Part shown: in pieces, positions 44,761 through 54,100 of the stretch
Layout of the letters: each line of letters opens with the position of its first letter
Numbering within the stretch: the first letter of the stretch is position 1
Source: Lentisphaera marina
GTDB lineage: Bacteria > Verrucomicrobiota > Lentisphaeria > Lentisphaerales > Lentisphaeraceae
DNA: 64,000 nucleotides
Direction of reading: 5' to 3'
NCBI RefSeq assembly: GCF_028745505.1
Contig: NZ_JAQZZL010000002.1
Span: 1,860,001-1,924,000, forward strand
Notes under the pieces: model-generated
What the model was told of the DNA's origin: nothing
Databases searched by the model: none
Seen by the model: only the letters and a program-made list of their open reading frames with translations
Made by a program: the position numbers and the translations under genes

Positions 44761-46470
44761 ATGACAAATGGAACTCAAGAATATCCCCACGATGCTTTTT
44801 TAAGCGAAATTAAAACTATTATCAACGCCATCCCCGTAGAGAAACTCAAGCAAAATATTATTTCTTTTGCTAGCGAAATGCCCGTAGATAAACGCTTAGA
44901 ATTTTTTCAGGCTATTGCTTTCGAGGATATTGATGAAGTCAATGAAAGTGAAGTAGATTTTGACGACGATCTCCAACTCATTGATGATGTAGAATCCTTT
45001 TATAAAAAAATATCTATGGGTTTTTACGATCATTCGCTCGACATTGAAAACCCCAAAGAACTCCCTGCTTGGGTAGATGATATGGACGTACTTTTTGCAC
45101 GTACTAATGACGCCTTCCTCAATGCAGACTACACTAAAGCAGCTCGTTCCTATTCTTTCCTATTCTCGGCTCTGCATGTCGCTGAAGACATTGCTGTTGA
45201 ACACCAACTTTACTCAGCTCAAGATATCGTCATTACAGATATAACCGCTGCAAAAGCACGTTACCTACGCAGTGCCTTTGAAATCACCGAAAGCGAAGGT
45301 CGTCCCGCAGAAATCTATGATATTCTTCAGGAGAACTTGGCCTTAGGTGAAAGCCGCTGTGGACTCACACTGATCAATGATGCCTACCCCTTTTCTGACG
45401 AAGAACTAGAAACCTTCCTTCCTGAATGGCTTAAGTACCTTAAACAACACGCCGTCAATGAACCCGATTTTGAATCTCTACGCCTCTGGCTCATTAGAGA
45501 GTCTTTATTCCTGCTAAAAGGTGTTGAAGGTATGGAACTCGAAGCTGAAGTCACTGGACAACAACATCCCGAACTCTTTTTCGATATCGTCACTCATTAC
45601 CTTGAAGACAACGACCTTCTCAAAGCAGAAGAAACTTGCATGAAGGGTATCAAGGTCGTTAAAGCGCCTCATAAACGCGCTGTATTAGCCGATTGGTTAG
45701 CAGAGATTGCCGAGCGAGATGGTGACACCTTACTAGCTCTTAAATACCGTCACGAAGCATGGCGAATGGAGCCCGATCAACGTCGCCTTGTCACTTGGTG
45801 TAACACTGTCCATCAAGCTCCCGATGATAGTGCTTTACAAGATGAAATTGAATATCTCGATAAACTTGGCGGTCATGGTAGACTCATGGCTATGCTGCAG
45901 GCCTTAACTGGTGATTATGAGGCTATTAACAAACGCCTTCTTAACTGTGACCCACTTGGATGGAAATCAGCCCGTCACCCTGGCAACTTCCTATTACCCT
46001 TTACTCTAATCCTCATTGCTGACTTGAAAGAGATTCCTGATCAATCGCAAATCAAAGTTATTGCAGAAGACATGAAAGGTATCTTTGTTCGTTGGTCACA
46101 AGAAATGGATTTTGATGATAATCAAGATTTACATACTTATATGGATTATCTCTTCCCTGCTTTATTACGTCACCCCATGAGCGAAGAAATGCGTATTACA
46201 ATGACTCGCTCAGTGCACAGTGTCTTACTCAAACGAATTCGCGCTATCAGCAAAGATCAGCTGCGCTATGCCTACAATCGTATTGCTATACAAGCAACTG
46301 CTTTTGTTGAGGCCGCTGTTATCTGTTCTCGCGAAGCGCTTGCAGAAAAATTCTTAAGCACTGTTCGTAGCCGTATTTTGCGTAACAAAACTCTACGCGC
46401 TGAGCTTAAAGTCGCCATGAATTATTCCAAAGTTATTCCTGAAGACTTCATTAAAGGCGTCAGTATTTAG
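44761..46470 (+). CDS. Large helical (TPR-like) protein of unknown function
   Basis: 569 residues, no signal peptide or membrane segment, acidic. Almost entirely predicted helix, with TPR-like pairs such as ADYTKAARSYSFLFSALHVAED and DNDLLKAEETCMKGIKV. No catalytic motif seen. AGGAG lies 7 bp before the ATG and codon use is strongly biased, suggesting good expression. Probably a scaffold or adaptor; partner unknown. Monocistronic. Confidence 0.7.
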   Translation: MTNGTQEYPHDAFLSEIKTIINAIPVEKLKQNIISFASEMPVDKRLEFFQAIAFEDIDEVNESEVDFDDDLQLIDDVESFYKKISMGFYDHSLDIENPKELPAWVDDMDVLFARTNDAFLNADYTKAARSYSFLFSALHVAEDIAVEHQLYSAQDIVITDITAAKARYLRSAFEITESEGRPAEIYDILQENLALGESRCGLTLINDAYPFSDEELETFLPEWLKYLKQHAVNEPDFESLRLWLIRESLFLLKGVEGMELEAEVTGQQHPELFFDIVTHYLEDNDLLKAEETCMKGIKVVKAPHKRAVLADWLAEIAERDGDTLLALKYRHEAWRMEPDQRRLVTWCNTVHQAPDDSALQDEIEYLDKLGGHGRLMAMLQALTGDYEAINKRLLNCDPLGWKSARHPGNFLLPFTLILIADLKEIPDQSQIKVIAEDMKGIFVRWSQEMDFDDNQDLHTYMDYLFPALLRHPMSEEMRITMTRSVHSVLLKRIRAISKDQLRYAYNRIAIQATAFVEAAVICSREALAEKFLSTVRSRILRNKTLRAELKVAMNYSKVIPEDFIKGVSI

Positions 46471-46514
46471 ACTCATTAATTTATCTAAATACCTGTACAC
46501 ATTCGCAGTCTTAA

Positions 46515-47585
46515 TTACTTAGTCACAATAACACTTGCGGGATTAGGAACTGACAGTTCTTTCCCTGTATATCTTAAGTGTCCATTTTTTTGATCAATGG
46601 TAAACACTACCAAGTTATGTGATTTATTATTTGAGCAATATAAATAATCCCCTTTTGCGGAGATCGCAAAACTCCAGGGAGCCTCTCCTTGACTACTGAA
46701 GCAGCTAGCAAAGCTCAACATACCTGTCTTCAAATTTCGATTGAATAAGGCTAGGCTATTGTGACCTCTATTTGATGCATAAACGAAACGCCCTGAAGGG
46801 TGAATTTTAATCTCGGCAATGTGATTATTAATATCTAGTTGATCTGTGGGTAAGCTTTGAACATTGCTCACTTCTTCCAATAAACCTTTAGCGTAATTAA
46901 ATACGGTAATAGCCTCCCCCATCTGATTAACTAAATAAGCTCTTTTACCCTCTTTATCAAAAGTCATGTGGCGTGGGCCTGTGAAATTTTCAGAATAGAT
47001 TGAGTCTAAGTACTTAAGCTCACCAATTTTTTGATCTATTTTCAGGCGACAAACTCGGTTCCCAGCAATATCTGGCACAAACAAATACTGCCCTTCAGGC
47101 GACACAACACAGGCATGCGGAGCAAAGCGTTTACCATTTGCTTCTATTTTAACTAAACTAATGAGTTCTTTAAAAGAACCATCTTTATTAAGGCCTATAG
47201 AACACACGCTACCATCTTTTATATTACTAACAAACAAGAACTTTTCTTGTTTACTTAGAGATAGATAACAAGGCCTCAAATCCCCTGCGCTTATGCTATC
47301 TGACAATTGTCCTGTTGACTTATCAAAACAGTGGATTAAACCTTCTTGCTTCTTATCTCCCACTCCACAAGTATAAACAATTGAACTATCCTGTTTTTGA
47401 ACAAGGACTGTCGTACCAAATTGCGCTGACAACCTTTCTTTCTCATGAACTTCTCCGCCTACAGAAACTTTATGTTTGTATAGTCCTTTCTCTACATCTT
47501 TAGAATGTGTGCCCACAAATATATTTTGCCCCTGTGCACTCATAACACAAGCCCACATTATCAAACAGCTTTTAAGTAAGTTCAT
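46515..47585 (-). CDS. Exported lactonase-family beta-propeller protein
   Basis: 356 residues with a signal peptide (about residues 1-19, cleaved near ACVMSAQG). Seven-bladed propeller of the 6-phosphogluconolactonase (Pgl/YbhE) family: FVGTHSKDVEKGLYKHKVS, GPRHMTFDKEGKRAYLVNQ, IKIHPSGRFVYASNRGHNSLALF. Export argues against a direct role in the pentose phosphate pathway; a periplasmic sugar lactone is a likelier substrate. Lies downstream of the nqr terminator. Confidence 0.85.
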   Translation of the reverse strand: MNLLKSCLIMWACVMSAQGQNIFVGTHSKDVEKGLYKHKVSVGGEVHEKERLSAQFGTTVLVQKQDSSIVYTCGVGDKKQEGLIHCFDKSTGQLSDSISAGDLRPCYLSLSKQEKFLFVSNIKDGSVCSIGLNKDGSFKELISLVKIEANGKRFAPHACVVSPEGQYLFVPDIAGNRVCRLKIDQKIGELKYLDSIYSENFTGPRHMTFDKEGKRAYLVNQMGEAITVFNYAKGLLEEVSNVQSLPTDQLDINNHIAEIKIHPSGRFVYASNRGHNSLALFNRNLKTGMLSFASCFSSQGEAPWSFAISAKGDYLYCSNNKSHNLVVFTIDQKNGHLRYTGKELSVPNPASVIVTK

Positions 47586-47631
47586 TTTAACTCCTGAAAT
47601 TAAATACTAAAACATATAATCTGTATAAACA

Positions 47632-47661
47632 AAAAAAGCCCGACCGAAGCCGAGCTTTTTT
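47632..47661 (-). terminator. Terminator of the nqr operon with UUCG tetraloop
   Basis: On the minus strand a 13-bp stem (AAAAAAGCTCGGC paired with GTCGGGCTTTTTT, two G-U pairs) closes a C(UUCG)G tetraloop and ends in six U. It lies 21 bp after the nqrF stop. Confidence 0.9.
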
Positions 47662-47682
47662 CTAATATTCTTCTAGTGAGAA

Positions 47683-48972
47683 TTAAGAACCGAAATCGTC
47701 AAATGCGATCATTTCTTTTTCTACACCAAGATTGAAGAGCATATCTTGAACTGCGTCATTCATCATTGGAGGTCCACAGAGATAGTACTCAATCTCTTCT
47801 GGAGCTTCGTGATTATTGAGGTATTGCTCAAGAATAACTTGGTGAATGAAACCTTCGAAGCCATCGCCTGCTTCATCACTAATATCTTCTTTGAGCTTCC
47901 AATTGTCTTCAGGAAGTGCGTCAGAAAGACCAACATAGTATTTGAAGTTCGGGAATTCAGCTTCGATTTTCTTGAAGTGATCATCATAGAACATTTCACG
48001 TCTTGAACGAGCACCATACCAGAAAGTAGCTTTACGGCCAGATTTCTTAGTGTGGAAAAGGTCAAAAATATGTGAACGCATTGGAGCCATACCAGCACCA
48101 CCACCGATGAACATGATCTCGCGATTTGTGTCTTTCATGAAGAACTCACCAAATGGACCAGAAATCGTAACCTTGTCACCTTTCTTACAATTGAAGATGT
48201 AAGAAGATGCAATACCCGGAGGCACGTTAGGAAGACGTGGGGGCGGAGAAGCAATACGTACGTTAAGCATAAGCTGGTTACCCTCTGCAGGGTAAGAAGC
48301 CATTGAGTACGCACGAACAACTTCTGTTGGGTTGTTTGCTACATTATCAAAGATCTTAAATTTATCCCAGTCCTCACGGTACTGATCTTCAATTTCGAAG
48401 TCAGAGTACTTGAGGTTATCGTATTTAGGAATCTCGATCTGAATATAACCACCAGCGCGGTAATCAATGCTTTCACCAGGAGGAAGTTCAACAACGAATT
48501 CTTTAATGAATGTTGCTACGTTGTCATTAGAAACAACTTCGCATTCCCACTTCTTAATTGAGAAGATTTCTGGCTCAACTTCGATCTCGAGATCTTCTTT
48601 TACTTTAAGCTGACAAGCAAGACGGATACCATCTTGTTGCTCTTTTAGTGAAAGGTGAGCTTTCTCTGTAGGAAGAACATCGCCACCACCAGAAATAACT
48701 TTACAAGTGCATACGCCGCATGAACCACCACCACCACATGCTGACGGAAGCTGAATGCCAGCACCTGAAAGTGTATCGAGAAGTGTAGAACCACTTTCAA
48801 CTTCTAAAGCTGCGTCTTGATCTTCATTAATGAGGATCTTTACATTACCTTTTTTGACGAGGAAGTTTTCGCAGATCATCAAGAAGATAGTTAAACCAAT
48901 GATGATGATAAGGAATACAACGATACCAGCACCAACTGTACCGCTATCAATTCCGTTAATAAGTGTATTCAT
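47683..48972 (-). CDS. nqrF: Na+-translocating NADH:quinone reductase subunit F
   Basis: 429 residues. N-terminal transmembrane helix, then a [2Fe-2S] ferredoxin domain with C79-x5-C85-x2-C88-x31-C120, then FAD (RAYSMASYP) and NADH (MFIGGGAGMAPMRSH, YYLCGPPMMN) domains. It takes electrons from NADH and passes them into the complex. Last gene of nqrABCDEF. Confidence 0.97.
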   Translation of the reverse strand: MNTLINGIDSGTVGAGIVVFLIIIIGLTIFLMICENFLVKKGNVKILINEDQDAALEVESGSTLLDTLSGAGIQLPSACGGGGSCGVCTCKVISGGGDVLPTEKAHLSLKEQQDGIRLACQLKVKEDLEIEVEPEIFSIKKWECEVVSNDNVATFIKEFVVELPPGESIDYRAGGYIQIEIPKYDNLKYSDFEIEDQYREDWDKFKIFDNVANNPTEVVRAYSMASYPAEGNQLMLNVRIASPPPRLPNVPPGIASSYIFNCKKGDKVTISGPFGEFFMKDTNREIMFIGGGAGMAPMRSHIFDLFHTKKSGRKATFWYGARSRREMFYDDHFKKIEAEFPNFKYYVGLSDALPEDNWKLKEDISDEAGDGFEGFIHQVILEQYLNNHEAPEEIEYYLCGPPMMNDAVQDMLFNLGVEKEMIAFDDFGS

Positions 48973-48974
48973 AA

Positions 48975-49748
48975 TTATTTATCTCCTTGTACTGGAGCAT
49001 CAACTTTAATTTCTGCAGCTTTTACTTCTACTGAATCCTCTGTAGCTTTAACTTCTACAGCTTTAACATCAACAGTTTCAACTTCTACTGCTTCAACTAT
49101 TGCAACAGGGTTTTCTGATGCTTCAGCTTTTTTCTCTGGAAACTTAATACCCATGAAGCCCATGAAGGCCATTGCCATAAGTCCGCAAGTCAAGAAAGCG
49201 ATACCAAGACCACGCATACCTTTTGGCACATTTGAGTACTGCATTTTTTCGCGAATCGCAGCAAAAACTACGATAGCCATTAACCAACCAAAACCACCTG
49301 AGAAACCGAACATAGCAGCTTCAGGGAAAGTGAAACCTTTATCATTCATCATGAGTGAACCACCAAGGATCGCGCAGTTTACCGCGATAAGTGGAAGGAA
49401 TACACCAAGTGAACCATAAAGCTTAGCTGAGATTTTCTCAATGAACATTTCGAGGAATTGAACCATTGCAGCAATAAGTGCAATGTAAGAAACGAAAGTC
49501 AAGAAAGTTAAATCAAGATCAGGCTTGTTGAACAATTGACCGATAAGGTTTTGCTCACCTGGCTTGAGGAAGTAATTAGATACTAACCATGATGCCGGAC
49601 AAGTTACAGTTGTAACGAACCACACAGCACAGCCCATACCGACTGAAGTATCAACTTTCTTTGATACGGCTAAGTAAGAGCACATACCAAGGAAAAGTGC
49701 GAAAATCATGTTTTCGATGAAGATTGCTTTTAATGCTAATTCTAACAT
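48975..49748 (-). CDS. nqrE: Na+-NQR subunit E with extended C-terminal tail
   Basis: 257 residues; the family norm is about 200. The membrane part is normal, with Cys23 (LGMCSYLAV) and Cys125 (VNCAILGG), the predicted iron ligands shared with NqrD. After the last helix (~residue 203) a ~50-residue hydrophilic tail follows, made of degenerate V-E-V-x-A/K units (VEAVEVETVDVKAVEVKATE). Tail function unknown. Confidence 0.94.
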   Translation of the reverse strand: MLELALKAIFIENMIFALFLGMCSYLAVSKKVDTSVGMGCAVWFVTTVTCPASWLVSNYFLKPGEQNLIGQLFNKPDLDLTFLTFVSYIALIAAMVQFLEMFIEKISAKLYGSLGVFLPLIAVNCAILGGSLMMNDKGFTFPEAAMFGFSGGFGWLMAIVVFAAIREKMQYSNVPKGMRGLGIAFLTCGLMAMAFMGFMGIKFPEKKAEASENPVAIVEAVEVETVDVKAVEVKATEDSVEVKAAEIKVDAPVQGDK

Positions 49749-49750
49749 GA

Positions 49751-50365
49751 TTAATCCTCGAACTTTTTAGTGTAATTATGGTGAACCCATACGATCAAGG
49801 AAATAATCACAAAAGCACCAGTTGGAACAACCATAAGGCCACTGTGTTTGTAACCCCAAGCATCTGGAGAAGAAGTTAAGATCTCTTTACCGAGAAGTTT
49901 GCCCACACCGAATAGTTCGCGGAAGAAAGCAACGATAACGAGAATTACACCGTAACCAAGACCATTACCAATACCATCCATAAGGGCTGGGATTGGTGGG
50001 TTGTGAAGTGCGTATGCTTCAGCACGACCCATCACGATACAGTTTGTAATAATGAGACCAACAAAAACTGAAAGCTGACGAGAAATATCGTAAGCGTAAG
50101 CTTTGAGAATTTGGTCCACTAGAATTACCAGTGTAGAAATAATTGTTAATTCGATAATGATACGAATTTTGTTAGGGATCTGCTTACGGAGTAGAGAAAC
50201 CGTAAGGTTAGAAAGGCCCATAACTGCAGTTACCGCAACCGCCATTGTAAATGCTGGCTTGATCTGCGTTGTAACAGCAAGTGCTGAACAGATACCGAGA
50301 ACCTGAACCGCAATTGGATTATTGATCACAAACGGATCTTTAAAAGCTTTCATTGTATCAGACAT
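49751..50365 (-). CDS. nqrD: Na+-NQR subunit D
   Basis: 204 residues, six hydrophobic segments. Cys26 (GICSALAV) and Cys109 (ITNCIVMGRAEA) are the half-site that, with the matching Cys of NqrE, holds the membrane-embedded iron centre. Shares one base with nqrC and is 2 bp from nqrE. Confidence 0.96.
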   Translation of the reverse strand: MSDTMKAFKDPFVINNPIAVQVLGICSALAVTTQIKPAFTMAVAVTAVMGLSNLTVSLLRKQIPNKIRIIIELTIISTLVILVDQILKAYAYDISRQLSVFVGLIITNCIVMGRAEAYALHNPPIPALMDGIGNGLGYGVILVIVAFFRELFGVGKLLGKEILTSSPDAWGYKHSGLMVVPTGAFVIISLIVWVHHNYTKKFED

Positions 50366-51123
50366 TATTTGTTACCTCCACGATAGTGTTCAATAACTTT
50401 TTCATAGAATTTAAGCGTATTCACTAAACCCTTATCGATACCATCCATAGTAAAAGTCGCACCACTTACTGAGATGTAGTGATTAGGACTATCTTTTGCG
50501 ATGGCTGCATCTTTAGAGGCTTTTGGTGCAAGAAGTGCGCCATTAGCATCAACAATCTTTTTACCTACGAAAGAATCTTTCCAGTATTCTTGCTCAATTT
50601 CAGCACCAAGACCAGGAGTTTCTTTTTGATCGTAGTAAACGATACCTTTAATTGTTTCTGCATCGGTATCTAGTGAAAGATAACCGTAACATACTGACCA
50701 AAGACCGAAGTCTTGAGTCGGAAGGACAATACCTGCAGGCTTATCAGCTGCTTTATCAGCTGCTGATTCAAACATGAGGAAGTAAGGGTAGCGGCGTGTA
50801 GCGGCTGGGGCTTTTTCCTGTTTGTAAAGATCGAGGCTTTTTAATTCAAGCTCATTCATTTCTACTTCGTTACCATCAATATCTTTGATAACGCGCACAA
50901 CAAATTTACCGTCTTTACCACCTTCTTCAGAGAAGTAGGCTTCAACTTCTTTATCGTTTTCAGCAGTAAGGCCGAAAACTTGGACAATATTTTTCAATTT
51001 GAAAACTTTAGCGTTAAGCTCCTGTTGGGGCTTAAGTGCTGTAGCAGTGGCACCGAGGATAACTGCGCAAACGATTGTAACGATCGTTGCGAAAGTCATC
51101 GTTTTTACATTAGACTCCTGCAC
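50365..51123 (-). CDS. nqrC: Na+-NQR subunit C (covalent FMN)
   Basis: 252 residues. One N-terminal membrane helix (FATIVTIVCAVILGATATAL) and a periplasmic FMN-binding domain. The flavinylation motif SVSGATFT places the covalent FMN on Thr223; attachment needs ApbE, which is not in the window. Overlaps nqrB by 14 bp. Confidence 0.96.
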   Translation of the reverse strand: MQESNVKTMTFATIVTIVCAVILGATATALKPQQELNAKVFKLKNIVQVFGLTAENDKEVEAYFSEEGGKDGKFVVRVIKDIDGNEVEMNELELKSLDLYKQEKAPAATRRYPYFLMFESAADKAADKPAGIVLPTQDFGLWSVCYGYLSLDTDAETIKGIVYYDQKETPGLGAEIEQEYWKDSFVGKKIVDANGALLAPKASKDAAIAKDSPNHYISVSGATFTMDGIDKGLVNTLKFYEKVIEHYRGGNK

Positions 51124-52288
51124 GATTCAATCTCCTTTTAATGCTAGCCTTAACCACGTAGTGGTCGATGAGTGGAGCAAAGACATTCATAAGAAGAATG
51201 GCAAGCATCACACCCTCAGGGTAAGCTGGGTTGATGATACGGAAAAGCATAGAGATGGCACCGGCACCAAAACCATAGATCCATTTACCTAGATCAGTAT
51301 TGGCTGATGAAACGGGGTCAGTTGCCATGAACACAAGACCAAAAGCGAAACCACCCATGCAAAGGTGCTTAACTGCGCCGAGTGCTGCGATATCGTTAGG
51401 ATTTGTGCTTCCAAGGCTAATGAGCCATGCGAACAAGAAACCGCCAACGAGCATACCGAGCATTGTTCTCCAAGAAGCAACACCGGCAATAAGAAGGATG
51501 ATACCACCGATGATACAAGCTAATGTAGAAGTTTCACCAATTGAACCAGGAATCGTACCGAGGAACATATTCATTGTTGAGTAAGCTTCAGGAAGTGCGT
51601 CGCCCTTAGCAGCAAGACCCATAGGAGTAGCTGTAGAGATAACTTCTTGACCGCGATCAAAACCAACCCATACTTTATCACCAGAGATTTGTGATGGGAA
51701 GTTAAAGAAGAGGAATGCACGTGCAGTAAGTGCTGGGTTAAGGATATTCATACCTGTACCACCGAAACATTCTTTACCGATGAAGACACCGAAGATAGTT
51801 GCAAGCGAAACCTGCCAAAGCGGGATACTTGCTGGAACAACCATGGCAATCAAAATACCGGTTACCAAGAAACCTTCGTTAATTTCGTGCTTGCGAATAC
51901 AAGCAAAAATACCTTCAACTATACCACCAGTGATATAAACTGTTAGGATAACTGGTACAACTAAAATCGCACCGTAAACAATCATATCTACCATTCCTGG
52001 GAGAGCTTCGATTTGGCCGTCGTTTAGTAATGCAGTGTAATGCTGCAATCCAGTGTTATAAATACCAAAAAGAATACAAGGAACCATGGCTAGAACCACA
52101 GTAATCATCATTCTCTTTAAGTCGACGCTATCACGAACGTGAGCACCGCGGTCAGTACGCTTGTCTGTAACAAGGTGGAAAGATTCACCCGCTTCGAAAA
52201 GGTAGTAGAATTTTTCTAGCTTACCGCCCTTTTCAAAAAGTGGCTTAACCTTGTGAATTTGATCTTCAACGAATTTCACAATTAGCAT
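51110..52288 (-). CDS. nqrB: Na+-NQR subunit B (covalent FMN, ion channel)
   Basis: 392 residues, about ten hydrophobic segments. The motif STATPMGLA (Thr221) corresponds to the SGAT-type FMN site of NqrB, here with STAT. The GTGMNILNPALTARAFLFF block is conserved in NqrB/RnfD. It forms the sodium path. Overlaps nqrA by 7 bp. Confidence 0.96.
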   Translation of the reverse strand: MLIVKFVEDQIHKVKPLFEKGGKLEKFYYLFEAGESFHLVTDKRTDRGAHVRDSVDLKRMMITVVLAMVPCILFGIYNTGLQHYTALLNDGQIEALPGMVDMIVYGAILVVPVILTVYITGGIVEGIFACIRKHEINEGFLVTGILIAMVVPASIPLWQVSLATIFGVFIGKECFGGTGMNILNPALTARAFLFFNFPSQISGDKVWVGFDRGQEVISTATPMGLAAKGDALPEAYSTMNMFLGTIPGSIGETSTLACIIGGIILLIAGVASWRTMLGMLVGGFLFAWLISLGSTNPNDIAALGAVKHLCMGGFAFGLVFMATDPVSSANTDLGKWIYGFGAGAISMLFRIINPAYPEGVMLAILLMNVFAPLIDHYVVKASIKRRLNRAGV

Positions 52289-53643
52289 CCTTCTTTACGG
52301 AAGAAATCAAGACCTTTACGGAGTGTGTCTTGAACTTCGATTTTAGATACACAGATAAAGTCGCATAGAGCTAAGTCTTCTGGCGCTACTTCGAGAATGC
52401 CTAAACCTTCCATAGCTTCCAAATCACCTGCCATGATACACTTGATTAAGTGCACTGGGTAAAGATCCATTGGAACTACAGATTCATAAGCACCTGTTTG
52501 TACGAAGGCACGAACGCCACCGTGGTAACCTGTGTTGTGAGAGTATTTTTTATTGGGCGATAGGAAGGAAAGGAAAGTTCTAGAGAAAGATTCCTTCTCA
52601 CCACCTGGAAGAGCCCAACCCATGAATTCCATTTTTTCGATTTCTGGAATCACAGTAAGTTGTGATGTTGTGAAACCAATGAAACCATCTGTGATTGTAC
52701 GTCCGGAGAGCACATCGCCAGAAATGTAACGCAAGTTAGCATCAGCATTGACGCGACCTTTTGCGACTTCCGCAACAGCTGCACCCGTGATAACTTTCAC
52801 GTGCTTACGCTGATCAATTGATTCACCAGTAAGAGCTATAACCTTTTCAGAAACGAGCTTGCCTTGGAGGAATAAGTTACCAATGCTGATTACAGCTTGT
52901 GGTGTCAAAGTCCAAACAAGTTCATCTTTGTTAATAGGTGCAACGTGGTGAATTTGAATGCCAACGTTACCTGCTGGGTGAGGACCGTTAAATTGGTGTA
53001 CTTTAGCATTAGCTGGATTCTTAAGTGCTTCAGAAAGATCCGTGCGACCACCTTCAATACCGAGATTCACTGAACCTGAAGTCAATTTAGAAAGTGCATT
53101 GATACCTGCTTGGAAAGCAGCTTCGTTACCCTGAAGAATTAAATTAACTTCTGGAGCTAAAGGACCTGTTAAATAGGCTGAAACAAAAATATCGCGAGGC
53201 TCAACTGCCGGATCTGCGAGTACCGCAAATGGGCGAGATAAAACCTGAGCGAATAAGCCAGATTTAAGGACTTGCTCGAGAATAACTTCACGGCTTGTGT
53301 TAAGTAAGTCGCCTGCACTAATAGTTTGAAAGTCTTCAAACTCATCAGTCTCATCTGCATCTACAATAACTTCTTGTAGAACGCGACGTGCACCACGCTT
53401 AACTTCTTTTACTGTTCCACTGACAGGGCTGGTGAAATAAAAGTTCTCAGTCCCTTTCTGCAAAAAAAGCGGGGATCCGGCTTTCACCTTGTCTCCTGCT
53501 TTCACCATCATCTTGGGGCGTAGACCGTGATATTCACGACCATCGAGCGCGACTTGAGTCGGTCGTGGTAGAGTCTCTAGAGTTGCTTCCGCTTCTCCTT
53601 TGATTCTCAGGTCATAGCCTTTTTTCAGTTTGTAACTGCTCAT
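52282..53643 (-). CDS. nqrA: Na+-NQR subunit A
   Basis: 453 residues, normal length. Starts KLKKGYDLRIKGEAE like other NqrA, with the biotinyl-like segment MVKAGDKVKAGSPLF and the NGPHPAGNVGIQIHHVAPI motif (key residues G-P-H-x-x-G). Soluble quinone-binding subunit on the cytoplasmic face. First structural gene of the operon. Confidence 0.96.
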   Translation of the reverse strand: MSSYKLKKGYDLRIKGEAEATLETLPRPTQVALDGREYHGLRPKMMVKAGDKVKAGSPLFLQKGTENFYFTSPVSGTVKEVKRGARRVLQEVIVDADETDEFEDFQTISAGDLLNTSREVILEQVLKSGLFAQVLSRPFAVLADPAVEPRDIFVSAYLTGPLAPEVNLILQGNEAAFQAGINALSKLTSGSVNLGIEGGRTDLSEALKNPANAKVHQFNGPHPAGNVGIQIHHVAPINKDELVWTLTPQAVISIGNLFLQGKLVSEKVIALTGESIDQRKHVKVITGAAVAEVAKGRVNADANLRYISGDVLSGRTITDGFIGFTTSQLTVIPEIEKMEFMGWALPGGEKESFSRTFLSFLSPNKKYSHNTGYHGGVRAFVQTGAYESVVPMDLYPVHLIKCIMAGDLEAMEGLGILEVAPEDLALCDFICVSKIEVQDTLRKGLDFFRKEGC

Positions 53644-53680
53644 GGCTTGTTTGTTTTCCTTGCTTGTTTACGAAAATTAT

Positions 53681-53704
53681 GAGCTGTTATTTTTTTAACA
53701 GCTC
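53681..53704 (-). promoter_or_regulatory. Hairpin between nqrM-like gene and nqrA
   Basis: GAGCTGTTA and TAACAGCTC form a perfect 9-bp stem with a 6-nt loop, about 40 bp before nqrA. On the minus strand no U-run follows, so it is not a normal terminator; it may be an RNA processing or stability element that sets different levels for nqrM-like and nqrA-F. Confidence 0.45.
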
Positions 53705-53724
53705 GATATAAAAAAATTGTTTTC

Positions 53725-53952
53725 CTAAGTCGTCTCTTTATTTTTCTTGGCTTCATCGAGGGGACTTCCATCACATCCAGAAGGATCCTCTTTTCCACAT
53801 ATGGAGCAACCGCCCTCGTTTAAGAACTGATTGCGAGAAGCGCAACTGCCTTGAACTTCCTTATCTTTTTTAGCAAGAACCTTAAGGCCCACACCAAAGA
53901 AAAGGACGCCAAAAACGACCGCGGCTATAACTATATTTAAAAATGCATCCAT
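53725..53952 (-). CDS. NqrM-like Cys-rich membrane protein (Na+-NQR maturation)
   Basis: 75 residues. One transmembrane helix (about residues 5-25: FLNIVIAAVVFGVLFFGVGL) and then GSCASRN followed by CSICGKEDPSGC, giving four Cys after the membrane segment. This layout and the GSC motif match NqrM (DUF539), which delivers iron for the NqrD/NqrE centre. Placement directly upstream of nqrA supports the call; in gammaproteobacteria it lies downstream of nqrF. FeoB-associated Cys-rich proteins look similar, so the call is not certain. Confidence 0.7.
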   Translation of the reverse strand: MDAFLNIVIAAVVFGVLFFGVGLKVLAKKDKEVQGSCASRNQFLNEGGCSICGKEDPSGCDGSPLDEAKKNKETT

Positions 53953-54100
53953 ATTATATATAAAGACTCGTAGGTTAAAAAAATCGCAAGACTATAGTGG
54001 ATGTTTTATGAATTAAAACCAAAACATCCGATTTTTAAACATTTTATGACTTTCAGTAAAATGCTTTTCTGCTTAAACAAAAGAATATAAGCTCTTGATT

